Assembly (NCBI GenBank): GCA_029378245.1 | Contig: JARKIF010000037.1 | Location: forward strand, 62,001 to 126,000 | Source: Roridomyces roridus | Taxonomy: Eukaryota; Basidiomycota; Agaricomycetes; Agaricales; Mycenaceae | Reading direction: 5' to 3' | DNA: 64,000 nt | Shown here: positions 45,964 to 57,130 of the stretch, in pieces | How positions within the stretch are numbered: position 1 is the first letter of the stretch | How the letters are laid out: each line of letters starts with the position of its first letter | Made by a program: the position numbers and the translations under genes | The notes under the pieces: generated by a model | The model's database searches: none | Told to the model about the DNA's origin: nothing | What the model saw: the letters and a program-made list of their open reading frames with translations, nothing else

Positions 45964-46949
45964 GGGGATGGTTATTCTGAACCCCTTGAGGGAGACGACC
46001 ACGGCTCTTTATACTTATTAATACTGTCAGGGGGAGTGGAGTGAGTTAGTGAGTAGGTAGCTTGCAATCAGCATCGGATGCTCCCGTTTCTCGGCAATCG
46101 CAAGAACTTGGCGACCTGCCGGACTACTATCTTGCCGTTTCCATTGCGACGAAAATGGCGGCCTGCATGGCTCGCTCTCTAGTCGTCGTTGAGCCTGGTT
46201 CAGTACCATCCACTGTCACGCACGCCAACGCGCTCGACACGGAGCATGTACAACTGCCGCCATCATCGGCATACGGTGCAAATCAATCAGTACGGCTGCA
46301 GTTGTCTCTCTCTTGCTTCACGACCACCATGTCGCAGCGATCCTACACCTCCAGCCCTGCGCTCATCGACAACAACAATCTCCTCTCCTCCTTGCTCCTC
46401 GGACCCTTGGCCTCTCTTTGGTTTTATTCCACTAATTCCACCTTTTTGGTCGCACTTACGCGCTCATCGGGCGTCCCACCGGGCACCATCCCTCGACTTT
46501 CTGTTGTACTCTCTGCCCTGGTTGCTTTTCATCTTTGCTAAGTTGTACACTGCTTCAAATTTATCCACATCACCCTTTACTCTACTGTGTAAAAGACTGT
46601 TTTTGTGTAGGTTTAAAATACAGACTTGTTCTTCCCCTTGTATCAGCTCTAAGTTTTTGTCTCTGTCGCCTCCGTGTTCAACCTACGCCTCCGCCCACGT
46701 CTATGCCTCCGCCTTCGCCTCCGTCACCGTCCCATTCGTGTTATCCCTCCTGCCAGCGCTGCATTTTGCCTGGTTCGGCGCCGGACGTGGTGAAACACTT
46801 GCACACTTTCTCTCGCAACCACCTACTGCCTCATTTGTTGTTTTAGCTCGCGCACGCAGCTAGGCGGTCGTTGAGTTTGACACCACTAAGTTGCTCTTGC
46901 TTGTTCAATTGAAAGCCGCCCGGAGAACAAAAGAAAACAAAGCCACCAC
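45964..46949. other. Intergenic
   Basis: No gene recognised; an open frame at 46329-46541 is unsupported. Confidence 0.4.
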
Positions 46950-49560
46950 ATGTGCCCGACTGGATTCGAACCACCACGGTCCTCTGTTACGAGTCGGAGG
47001 TCCGCAGAATCGACACTGTCTTCCGGTTAGAAACAACACAAGGAAGGCAACCAACCCCCACTGAATTCAAAGCCACTCGGGCAAAAAGCGAACAGCGGCT
47101 CTCTATTATATTATGTGCCCCGGTGGATTCGAACCACCGCAGAGTGCCATATTTCCTCTGAAGATTCTTTGCCGTCAGCAACAGTACATAGAACGCCAGC
47201 AACCCACACGCAGATATCGAGGCGTGAAAAGGTAATTTTCGTCGATGATGGACCTTTCAGGAGAGATAGGAGAAAGGAGAAAAAAAGGCAGATCCAAGGA
47301 AGTACTTACTCCGGCGGGATCGATCCAACTGCGGTGTAGTCAGGAAACTGGACCCGGTATCTAGAAGGGAAACTTGGAAATCCCAGTTCTGTTGGACGTT
47401 GAACGTAGGCTTCGATGCAGACAATCGCTGGTATTCTGAAGCAAATTATGTGTGTCAGGGAAGAAAAGAACGTGCAATATCCCTATGCATGGTGGGCGCG
47501 AGGAATCGAACCACCGCGAGAGTCGGGACCGTGACAGTGACAGAACTGCACCACTCCCGAAGGTCCCGTCAGCCACCTTCATTGCAAGGCGCTAAAAAGC
47601 ACTTGACGGAACAAGTACGAGCAAAAGACGTGCGAGACCACAGGTTCTCGGGCGGATCCGAACCGCAGCCGTGAACAAACGGGCCTGGTTGACATGGTCA
47701 TCCGAAGTATATTGGTATGTATTTGTGTATTCAGGCTTTATGGGAACTGCAGCGAAAAGAAGCGTGCCATTGCGACGGGTAGAAACCTAGAGCCGTAAAG
47801 GATCACGCCCTCCTGAAGGTATATTTTGAAAGGCAGGAAAGTATCCGATCTTGAACTGTGCCGATTCTCGCCCCAAGGTAATTCGGCGTAGCTGTTTGCC
47901 CAATACACAAAAAGACATAGGATCGGGCGGAGTCGAATCACCAGGACGCTGGATTGATACCCGAATCCAGTTGGGCGAGGGTAGCAGTAACACAGGCTTG
48001 GACGCAGAAATCCGGTTACAGGCGTTCAAATCGGGCCGGCACTGCGCGAAAATAAACTGATAGCATCGGGAGTCCTGTATGAAGTAGAAAGGCTCGGACG
48101 AAAACAAAAAAAGGACACGACTATAGACGCATGTGCCCGGTTGGATTCAAACCAATGCAGGTCTAAATGCCCCTAGACTTCCGCCCGTCAACAAAGAAGC
48201 AAGGCGACCAACACACACTTACGCGGATAATGAGGAGTGGGAAAGTGACCGTCGTTGAGTAAACACATGAAAAAGAGACTGCACTGCAGTAGCCTCCAGG
48301 AGTACACCGGCCGCGGTATGGGCCAAGGAACAGGTCCTGGTGTCGGGAAGGTATATCTATGGTGTGTTGAGTCCCAGCGAGGAAAAGACGAGGCAGTCTG
48401 CGGCTTTGAGGCAGATCATTGTTGGCGGATTTCAGAAACACAAAAATCCAGAACTCAACGCTCACCAGGGAAGTCTTCTGAGGTCGTGCTATGTCACCAA
48501 AAAATCCCCATTATCCCATAAATGGTATGCGCTCCCGAAGAATTGGACCACCACGGCAGTCGGCCACCGGGCGGACGAACAAAAAGGAGTGCGATCGGCG
48601 ATCAGCAAGTTCTTGGGCGGATTCGAACCGCCACGTCCCCGTTCGCTGTGATCTTCTGAAGCAGATCGGCATTTAGTCTGGATAAGAAGTCAACTGAAGA
48701 CGTACATACGCATCCACGGACACGGAGTGCGCATTTGGCACGGGTTGAAACACCAGACAGCTCGTGGAGGTGTACAGACCCACCGCGTGACTGCACCGTA
48801 GGTGCGTAGCGAATCCGTAGCGCTCCTGAATATACCCATCAGCACCTTCATTTGACATGGTAGGCTACGCACCTCAAACAGTTCACCATGACACTTCAAG
48901 GTTCTCGGACGGATTCGAACTGCCAGCGTGGACCAGGCTTATAGTACACCAATGAGCAAAGGGACTTGCCACGATCTCCCGAATCCCAAGTGCATTGTCA
49001 TTGGCGTTCTCGGGTTGGATGAGAAAAGAGGCGACATTTGCGGCGGGTGGCGAAATTCCGAGTCATTCAGCTGTAAACGCGAGTAAGCTGCAGAGTAAGG
49101 GACAGTAATCAAGGAGGCACGAAGCGGGAGATCCGAGCCAGGAAGTTGGAGGAGCTGGAGAGAGAACATGCATTGGACGACGCCGTCGTCAAGCGAGAAT
49201 AATCAAGAGCAAACGGACGGCCTCGCACAAAAAAGTTGTTCACCAGGAACGAATAATGCCCCCGGTCGGAGTCGAACCACCTGCGGGCGGGTACACCGGG
49301 AACACAGTGGAATGGGCTTGTGAACGCGATTATTCAGAGTGCATCATCATAAATGAGGAGAGGAACTCAACGCAGAGCGTCAAAAGACTCCAAAGGCGTA
49401 CCTCGAAGAGTCCTCATTCTCGCCGGAAGTTACATAATGAATCGAGTCAGTCTGGATGTTTAGCCAAAGACGGTGAGGGCCAACTATTTGCGCAGCGCAC
49501 AAAAGAACACGAAAGAACTGGGAATTTGGCTTCGGGGGAGTCGAACCACCACGGACATCA
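46950..49560 (-). repeat. Array of tRNA-like 3'-half sequences
   Basis: On the minus strand, variants of GGTTCGAATCC (tRNA T-loop/B-box) occur at plus-strand positions 46962, 47125, 47315, 47502, 47654, 47929, 48143, 48541, 48619, 48911, 49268 and 49537. That is twelve units in 2.6 kb, spaced about 80-400 bp. Many have a good T-stem (GGTGG/CCACC at 47125; GGCGG/CCGCC at 48619) followed by an acceptor-like strand such as GGGGCACA or CGAGAACC. Several share an upstream GCTGACGG or GTTGACGG block (47112, 47488, 48131 units). I could not find matching 5' acceptor strands or a correct 7-nt anticodon loop, so these are not called tRNA genes. Confidence 0.6.
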
Positions 49561-49751
49561 GATTGAATCCGGTAACCAAGGTCGAGTTGGGCAGCCTTGG
49601 GGGACACAAAAACTCGATGAGTGTCGGCAGTACTGGACGGAAATCGCCTAGATGCGATGGCGCCACGGAGCAAATGATAAACGTCAGGCACCAAACGGGA
49701 GATCGTGAATTTGTTCGTTGGTCAGTAGGTAGAAGTCATGTACGCCACCTA

Positions 49752-50453
49752 TCATGCAAACCACCCCCATCCTGTCCTCCGCTCCTCCCCAGGGAGCACA
49801 CACCCCGCAATTTCATCCTCCGTCACACTCCGCCACTCGTCGGCGGGTATCCACCCAATATAGGCCCTATCCCCAAAGCCACCGACCCAATAAACCTCTT
49901 GAACGACGAGCCTCACCCACCGGCTCGTATGAATCCTGTTCCCAGGGAACCAAGCTCGCGCATCGCGGTGTTGCTTGGCAAAGCACGCTGGGACATCCGC
50001 GGCGTCTCGCTCCTCCGGGGTGATGTCCTCGAGGTACCCCTGAAGTGCAAAGCGAGGCAGACTGGCTGGGGATCGCACGGATTTGGGTGGATTCCACGAG
50101 AGGGAGAGGGAGACGTTGGAGCCTGCGGCGGCATTCTTGAAGGACGTTGCTATGGTGAGTGCGAGCAGCGTGGGGTTGCCCGAATCGGGCTCGCAGTCTG
50201 CGATGTACTCGACCATGCCGATGGGAGTCCCGCCGACTGTCGCCGGGCGAGTTTCCTGTGTGAGGGAGGAGGAGGGGAAGATGGTCGAGAGGGAGCCAAA
50301 GCCCGAGAGATGGAGGATGCGTCGGGCCATGACGGCGGATTCGTGTACCGTCGGGATCCGTAAATCATCGGATACGTCGAAGGTGTGCTGAGGAGAAGGT
50401 ATGAGAGAAGCACCCGCGAGGCCGGCGAGGAGGGTAGCACAGAAGAGACGCAT
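49752..50453 (-). CDS. CREG-like secreted protein (PNPOx-like split barrel), 233 aa
   Basis: A single exon from ATG at 50453. Residues 1-16 are a signal peptide (MRLFCATLLAGLAGAS). The mature part carries VHESAVMARRILH, GFGSLSTIF, GTPIGMVEYIADC and PTLLALTIATSFKN, the order seen in the CREG group of the pyridoxamine-5'-phosphate-oxidase-like fold. The C-terminal half has GYLEDITPEE and the conserved WFPGN and VYWVGGFGDRAYIGW segments. CREG proteins are secreted or vacuolar glycoproteins and usually do not bind flavin. An N-glycosylation site (NVS) is present. The ending WGWFA is plausible, but a short 3' exon cannot be excluded. Confidence 0.85.
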   Translation of the reverse strand: MRLFCATLLAGLAGASLIPSPQHTFDVSDDLRIPTVHESAVMARRILHLSGFGSLSTIFPSSSLTQETRPATVGGTPIGMVEYIADCEPDSGNPTLLALTIATSFKNAAAGSNVSLSLSWNPPKSVRSPASLPRFALQGYLEDITPEERDAADVPACFAKQHRDARAWFPGNRIHTSRWVRLVVQEVYWVGGFGDRAYIGWIPADEWRSVTEDEIAGCVLPGEERRTGWGWFA

Positions 50454-51369
50454 CGTGGTGGTCGTCAGTGGGAAAGGATGATTCGGATATCAGCGGCCGA
50501 ACAGTGCCGAACAGAGCCACTGATTGCGCAGCACCTTCTTTTCTTGCTCCACTCTCCTCAAAGCCGCCTCCGTCTTCGAGGCCACGCACGACAGCCGCAG
50601 CTTCCTACACCTGGTTCTCAGGGGCATCAATGCGAAGAGTGGGAACGCTGATGCATGCGCAACCGTGCGGGAGTGAGTCTGTGTCCCTCCCGGTAGCCTC
50701 TGCCTACGATTTGTCTGTAACAGAGCCCTGGTATAGCGGCCGCTCCCAACTACCAACAGACCAAAGTTCGCGTTCAGTCGCGATCCCTTCGTTCCTCTTT
50801 ACCATGTCAGCAGTAACGACCTCCACCTGCCGGCTCACTTCGCGCGTCGTGCCCTTAGCAGCAATCAGACTCGCAGCCTGTTCAATCCAGGCTCGCGTCA
50901 TTCGATGGATAGTACAAGGCAGGCCTCCGCTTCGCTCCGGCAGGGCAGGTACAGATACATCAAGCATATTTTATTGTCCAATCATTATGTATGCGGCATT
51001 GTACCTACATATCGGTGTGAGGTAGAGCGAAGGAAGCATCAGGTGTCGAGAGCGAGAGGGTAGCGTACAATAACTGCAATGCGCGGTCGATGCGCGGCCA
51101 CCCGTGCGCAGCGCAAGCGGCAAGGAGTAGAGCGGTGTGGGCTGTGTGTTGAATAATGGAAGGAATTCAATCTGAGGAAGGCACGTTGCCGGAGGAGGGC
51201 TCAAGTCTTGAACAGCCCAGGTTGCACACAAACGAATACGAAAGATGAGATACAGCGAGACAGTGGACCACTATGGGGGCATGGAACGACCATGAGAGTG
51301 AGAAGAATGCCACAGCTTGATGATTCGTAGTTCCGAATGAACTCAGAAAGAGTTGCGCCGCCGCGATTT
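50454..51369. other. Intergenic
   Basis: No gene recognised despite a 185-codon plus-strand frame. Confidence 0.4.
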
Positions 51370-52020
51370 GGCAGCCTTGTTGAGACAATTGGGAGCCTCA
51401 GAGAGTACCGTCTACACGGCAGGTGGAGGAACCCAGTCAACAACAGAGAATAAAAGGCAGGAGCGGTTGTGTTTCAAATGGGTGTGCGACATCTTCAGTA
51501 TCGAGAACCGAGACGGGGGATTGAGAGGCAGGGACGGAATGGTGGGTGGGTGGCAATCAATTCAGGGCGAGTTTATATGAGAATGCTGCCGAAAGCATAC
51601 GCGTCGCCTGCACCTCCGCGAAGATCCTTTGTGGTAAATAATGCGGAGGAACGCGCGTCCTCGCCGAGTTGACTATCAGTCAATAATGGGAAGTAGGCTG
51701 TGCAGTGCTTGCCATGAGACACGTCCAGATAGCCGAGGGAACCCATTTTAGGATACTGTCCCCAAGTTCAACAGCGACGCGCAGCACTCGGCATTCACAC
51801 GTCGCGTCCAGCCGGCGGTGGATAACTTGAAATGCTGTTGAACCGTGGCTTCGATCTGAGAATGGAAGGAGATTTCGGTGATGCTCTTGAGAGAATCTCA
51901 TGAGAGAGCTGTGGAGAGGGCACTGGTTCGACGGCAGGATCAGAGAGGGAAACGAAAGGAGACTGTACAAATGGGGAAGCACCATCAGTGATGGAGCCAT
52001 AATCTTAAAGAACGGATAAT
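51370..52020 (+). repeat. Dispersed repeat copy C
   Basis: Same family as 30239-30965 (inverted) and 1590-2053. Landmarks are gttgagacaattgggag (51379-51395), gtggaggaacccagtcaac (51423-51441) and the end ttaaagaacggataat (52005-52020). Confidence 0.7.
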
Positions 52021-52541
52021 TAGCTTGTTTTTGTTTGTCTCTGCTGTATCAGCGAACAACTGCGAGCACAACTGGACGTTCAAACGACTCGAGACCTCGA
52101 CGTTCCTCTTCGCGCTTGCCACCTCATCTACTTGCTCGTGAGATCTCTGTCGGTGAACTCAAGGAGTGCAGTCCTCCTCCAGGGTGCAATCTTCGCTCTG
52201 CGCGCTGCGGACATGATGACTGGGACTCCGTGCATCCCATTCTGATCCGGAGCAGTTGGAGGCGTGAGCTTTCAGCTGGCCCGTGGCGGAAGCATGTCTC
52301 GGTGTCCGTTGCGATGTCGGCCTCGAGTGCGAAGCCGGCCGATACTAGGGTCGATTGTACGGAAATTTCAACAGTTGAGCCAGGCAGGTGATGCTATCTG
52401 CGCGGGGTATCGGAGTGGAGTGAGTGAATGATGATTCCACCGTGCACCACCGGTTCGACTCCGGGTCCAGGACCGTTGGTCATGTTGGATTCAAGTGATA
52501 CCCTACTTTTTCAAGCTTTTTTCTTTGTTGAATCGATCAAC
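52021..52541 (+). other. Intergenic with a tRNA-like T-arm
   Basis: accggttcgactccgggt (about 52446) is a T-arm-like hairpin on the plus strand. The block 52060-52120 resembles 55820-55875 weakly. Confidence 0.4.
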
Positions 52542-54532
52542 TTAGTGAATTTCCATAACCTCTTCGTGCTCATCCAGAATCCCATCCACCGCCTCCAAAA
52601 TGACCTCTTCTCCCTCCACCTCTCCCTCCCTCACGCGATCGGCCAAACTGATCAACGCCTCCCAAATATCGGCGCTATCCGTCCTCAACGGGATTATCCA
52701 CACACGCATTTCTTGCCCATTCATCACATGCATGCCATGCATCTGCCAATATCCCTCACCCATATCCGCGCGCACCGCTAGATCGTCCCACTCGGCACTA
52801 AGCGGATCCACGATGCCCCCGAGGCACTCTGGTACATGGTAGTCAGCCACCGCCTCCACTTTGACCGTGCTTGGAAATTTCCGAAAGTCGAACAGCGTGA
52901 ACAGCAGTGGCGGGGATTCGGCCGGGTGGTCAGCGAGTATTCGGACTTGTTGCACGCAGATGGACGCCGGTGGTTTATGTACGTATGGTGAAGGAGGGCA
53001 TGCATGAATGAACGCTCGCGACACTTCAGTTTGGGGTCATCCAAGGTCCTTTGCGCTGATCGCGGCGTTAGCTAAATGATGGTTGACAGTGCTCCGGCTT
53101 ACTGAGGAGAAGGTTTTCGTGAGCAACGCAAACATCTCGATGTCTCGCGTCCCAGTCCTCGGCTTGACACTCTCGAGAGCAATAGTAAAACGCTTGGCAC
53201 CCAGTACAACGCCGGAGGGAATCTGCTTCGTCGATAATGCCACACTACAAAGATGTCAGCGCATACGACCGTAGGAGTATCATCCAGACCTCTATATTGT
53301 CGCAAGCCTTGTACATCGCCGGGGAAATGTGAAATTCTTTCAAAGCATCGAGGTGGTGCTGGGAATACAGAAAGAACCGGTCCCAGTCCTCGGATGGCGG
53401 GCTCCGTTTGAAGTCATCGCGTGAAATGATACTTCGTACCTCGGCCAGTGACTCTGGAAGCTCGGCCAGCGGGTAGAAATACACCAATCCCCGGGGTATG
53501 TCGATGCTCAGGAAGTTGCGGACCAGATCCTCGAGACGTGTGGGATCTTCGAGGAACTGGGATCCTGGCCCCCCAAGTTTAAGCGTGATCAATGCGAGCG
53601 CGCCGAGAAGCCCGTATTCGAGTGCCGGTTTCAACCATATCTTGGCTGATGTTCGTAGAAAAAAGTGGTTGAATACCATGAGCAGGGTATCGAGTATGTC
53701 CGGTGCATCCTTGTCCTTCTCCCAAGTCTCGGAGAGGAGAACGACGGCACGGACCATCTCCACTGCGAATCCGACTTCGCAGAGGGACTCCATCAACGGC
53801 GAGAGCGGTCGAGTGAGTACCCCGAATTCCTCGGTGGGGCAGTCGCTAATGCTCGTCACGAACAGGAAGAGATGATTGATGAGTACGGCAGGGCGGACGC
53901 CTGCGGCAAGTGGGCCGTCGATGGAGGCTCAGAGAAAACCGTGGACAAGGTGCGAAATCGTCAAGCGAGCCCGCCGCCTCGATCACCTCTTCCAATCGAC
54001 TGGAGCCAGGATCCACGCCGCTATAGCCGAGAGGGCTTCAATTGTATGAAGCAGGATCGTCCGCGACCCAGCGTCTTGGATTTGAGGCAGAAACGCCCAC
54101 GCTTCCACGATGCGACCCCAAAACCCGGGCGTCGTGGACATGAGTGCGTAACTGGCTGGGTGGTGCTCGAACTGTTGAGTGAATGTGATGAACTCGAGGT
54201 AGAACATCTTTTCCGGGGGGAACGTGATGAGCAGATCCAGGAGATATTCCCGATAGGTACAGACAAAATCAAACCAGGCCCAGACACGTGGCCATAGGGA
54301 GGGGCCGACGGCAGGGGAGATATGCGGGGAGAAGGAGAAGGTAGCATCCAGAGCTACGACTGCGCACAGAACGTCTTCGCGGACCGCGGGATGGCGATGC
54401 AGCTCGTCAAGCTGCTCCATACTCGGGATTTTCGCTGGATCAAGGTTCGCGAAGAACAAGGGCAAGAGGGCGAGCCGTTGAGTGGTTGAAAGCGAGGAAG
54501 AGGGCGAGCCGTTGAGTGGTTGAAAGCGAGGA
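52542..54532 (-). pseudogene. MYND-finger protein, probably broken
   Basis: Blocks on the minus strand: about 54530-53984 (LALLPLFFANLDPAKIP to ILAPVDWK), about 53930-53285 (CPTEEFGVLTRPLSP to PAMYKACDNIE), a MYND finger at about 53255-53115, and 53060-52542. Splicing 53284-53256 joins CDNIEC to CTGC, YYC, EC, H and C with correct MYND spacing (C-x4-C...C-x2-C-x4-C-x3-C-x7-H-x3-C). This C-terminal layout is common in agaricomycetes; MYND binds zinc and proline-rich partners. Three joins fail. The first intron leaves a one-base phase error, a one-base shift is needed near 52975, and a 34-bp tandem duplication (54465-54532) lies where the N-terminus should start. Decay or assembly error are both possible. 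Confidence 0.65.
54465..54532. repeat. Exact 34-bp tandem duplication
   Basis: agagggcgagccgttgag... repeats exactly at 54465-54498 and 54499-54532. Since 34 is not a multiple of three, copy number changes the frame of the 5' part of the MYND gene. Confidence 0.85.
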
Positions 54533-56349
54533 AGAGCGCAGCGTCCTGCTTGCCAGTTGAACGTCGGTGCATTTTCTCGATTGCGCCGTCGCTTTGGAGG
54601 CGATATTCTGTCCTTATCTATCAGAATCTAGAAACTCGAGGGACGGAGTGATTGGGCTCACTCGGATTGAAACAGGTAGCGACTTGACATTCTTCATCTG
54701 AAGAGTTGGATGCATCTTCGGCGTGTCGTCGCGAAGGAATCTGGATCGAAGATGATGGGAGCGAAAAAGAAGGGATGATGGCTTGTTCGTGTTTTGATCG
54801 TGATGCCCCAGTGGAGTCGGAACGTGTCGGCAATCACACCATGATTCAGAGCGGTTTTTGGATGTCAACCACGGTCTGGACTCTACAGCGCACGGCCGTT
54901 GGGCCCAACAACCCTGTACCAAGTTGGAAGAAAGTGGCCATCATGCATCAGCCCCTACCCAGTCGAACGCCGGTTCAACTCCGGCTTCGATCATCGTGTG
55001 GAGATGTAGAGATTCTTTTTTCTTGCTGGACCTGTATTTTTCGGCGCAACAGAGGTTTGTCCAAAATCGGTCGGTAACGAAGCCCAGGAACTTACAAGTT
55101 GCGCAACTCCTCTTCCAATCCTCTTGATTCAGATGCCCCTGGATATGGCCTCTCAACTCAGCTCTCTGCCTAGCTACTGGCGATAATGAACGCACTTGGG
55201 ACGCAAATTGTGTGCCTGACCCTCTCGCCTGGCCCCTGGGACATGCTTGCACTGTCGGGCCACCAGGACCCACCTCTCCCAACTTGGTTCCACCATATCA
55301 GGCTTCAGCCGCGACAGCCTCTACCTGTCTTTACCCCTTCAATTAGAGTCGGGCCTGTGAGTCGTTCGATCCAGGCTGGTCACGTTGCTGGTTCTCTGTG
55401 TTTTTTTCTTCTTTCTTTATGATTGAGCCACTGTCCGATCGAGTACAGCTTCGTTGCTCGACGCGCCCGAGAAGCAGCGCGCTGAGCACACTCTATCAAT
55501 GGACTCGTCTGCTCAGTCCGCGTATCGGTGTACTCTTCCCCTCAAAATCTGATCTCGCTGGCATTCAGAGGCCGAGGTGATGCTGGCTGTGGTTGGACTT
55601 ACTCGGTTACCTTGAATCTGACTACTCTCGAGCGAATATGACCGACATTGGCAGGTATACGCGCCCAATTTTCTATCGGAGCCCTGTTCAATCCCGGATC
55701 GAGTGATGTAGGTGCAATTCCCGTTCATAACCTTTTTATTGGCTTTTCCCCAGTTGTTCTTATTCCAATTGGGAGTTCTCCCGCTTCAGCAGGTGGTCGT
55801 TTACATAATGCAGTTGCCTCTGTTGCACGACTTGAGAGTCGAAATCTAGACGTTCGCTGCTTGTCTTGCCAGCTCTTCCCCTTCCTGCGTTATCCTCCTT
55901 ATGCCCGCTGGGGACATGATGAATGAGATTCCGATTCTGTGCGTCTCGTCCTTACTTCCTGTAGATCTCTTCTATCCAAAGCGAAGTGATGCAATGAACG
56001 CTACGTCTTCCCGCCGAAGCTAGCTGATGCCGTTCGATCCCGGCTCGCGTCACGTTGAATGAAATTGGCCACGTTTGTTCTCCTGCGAACCCGAGGAAGC
56101 GCCGCTAATTCCTCCGATTACATCTGTAGCACGACTGGACGCTTAGACATTCCTATTCTCTACCTGCTAGCCTGAGTTCATACACGAGTTCGCTCCTCCA
56201 AATCGAAATCGTCTTGCATCTTTCTCTCATCTCGTCATCCATCACAACTCTGCATGATGCCATGATTAAGTCTGTGCACACATGGGATTCTCCCAGTCGA
56301 AGGTGAGCATTGAATAATATACAATAGTCTCTCGATACAAATATGCTAA
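54533..56349 (+). other. Intergenic with several tRNA-like motifs
   Basis: T-arm/B-box-like hairpins on the plus strand near 54963 (perfect gccgg/ttcaact/ccggc), 55365, 55687 and 56029. No gene supported. Confidence 0.45.
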
Positions 56350-57090
56350 CTAATACACGGCACTCCTCAATTCATTCCTAACACTCTTCCACTTCTTCAT
56401 CATCCTCGCTACAAACGACTTCCTCGGCGGCAGCTCGAACCTCAAGTGTCCACACGGCGCCTCGGGCGGTCCGCGTAAATCCCTGGCGAGCGGCGCAGGC
56501 GGAATAACGTCCTCGCCCTTCTTTGGAGGCGCCACGATGCGGAAGGCACGCGTGCGCACGAGGATGATGTTGCGTTGCGGGGCAAGCATATTGGGAACTG
56601 GAGACCCGGAAGCGCCACCGTGCCACGTCGACGGTGGGATAATCAATGGACGGATTCTGCCCCCTTGCACCCGTGCAGGAATTGCTCGTTGCCCCAGCTC
56701 GGGGTGTGCTGCGAGGTACTCTTGCGTTGCAGGGTACCTGAATTCTGTTCTCGAGGTCAGAGATGTCCCATGAGGAAAGAGGGGCATGTGAGACGCACTC
56801 AGAATTTTGACGTCACCGACTCTGTCTCGTGGACTGGTTGGGAGGATGGTAGGGAGTTCGAAGGGGAGCGGGGCCAGAGGCTCGCTTTGGGATGTCTGCT
56901 TCAGGGCAGACCGCAACGGACGCTCTGAGACACGAGGCCACGAAGAGCGCCGGGACTTGTCTTGGTCCCCTTGGAGAGGATTTCGTTGCGAGGGAGGGCA
57001 TGGTGGAGCAGATATACGACGGAGTTGTATGGTCTCGGCGCTGGGGGTGACGGCGGCTGTATGTGTGGTGGTGGTGGCGGAAGAAGACAT
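56350..57090 (-). CDS. Hypothetical Pro/Arg-rich protein, 246 aa
   Basis: A single uninterrupted frame. I chose the ATG at 57090 (MSSSATTTT) because gtataaaagc, a TATA box, lies only about 31-40 bp upstream on the minus strand (57121-57130), which excludes a longer start. The protein is rich in Pro, Ser and Arg with no signal peptide or membrane segment. A basic C-terminus (RMMKKWKSVRNELRSAVY) could form an amphipathic helix. No domain recognised. Confidence 0.6.
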   Translation of the reverse strand: MSSSATTTTHTAAVTPSAETIQLRRISAPPCPPSQRNPLQGDQDKSRRSSWPRVSERPLRSALKQTSQSEPLAPLPFELPTILPTSPRDRVGDVKILSASHMPLFPHGTSLTSRTEFRYPATQEYLAAHPELGQRAIPARVQGGRIRPLIIPPSTWHGGASGSPVPNMLAPQRNIILVRTRAFRIVAPPKKGEDVIPPAPLARDLRGPPEAPCGHLRFELPPRKSFVARMMKKWKSVRNELRSAVY

Positions 57091-57130
57091 CTTGTTTGGG
57101 AAGGTCGGGAAATTGGGCGGGCTTTTATAC

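Noticed and set aside
46950..49560. A cluster of genuine tRNA genes
   Set aside because: T-arms are good but I could not pair acceptor strands or find a normal anticodon loop with T33 in any unit; only 3' halves are supported.
46950..49560. CRISPR-like array
   Set aside because: Unit spacing is irregular, repeats are not identical, and the genome is eukaryotic.
50468..51025. 185-codon plus-strand frame
   Set aside because: Composition and lack of domains suggest chance; it starts beside the CREG-like gene start and crosses its promoter.
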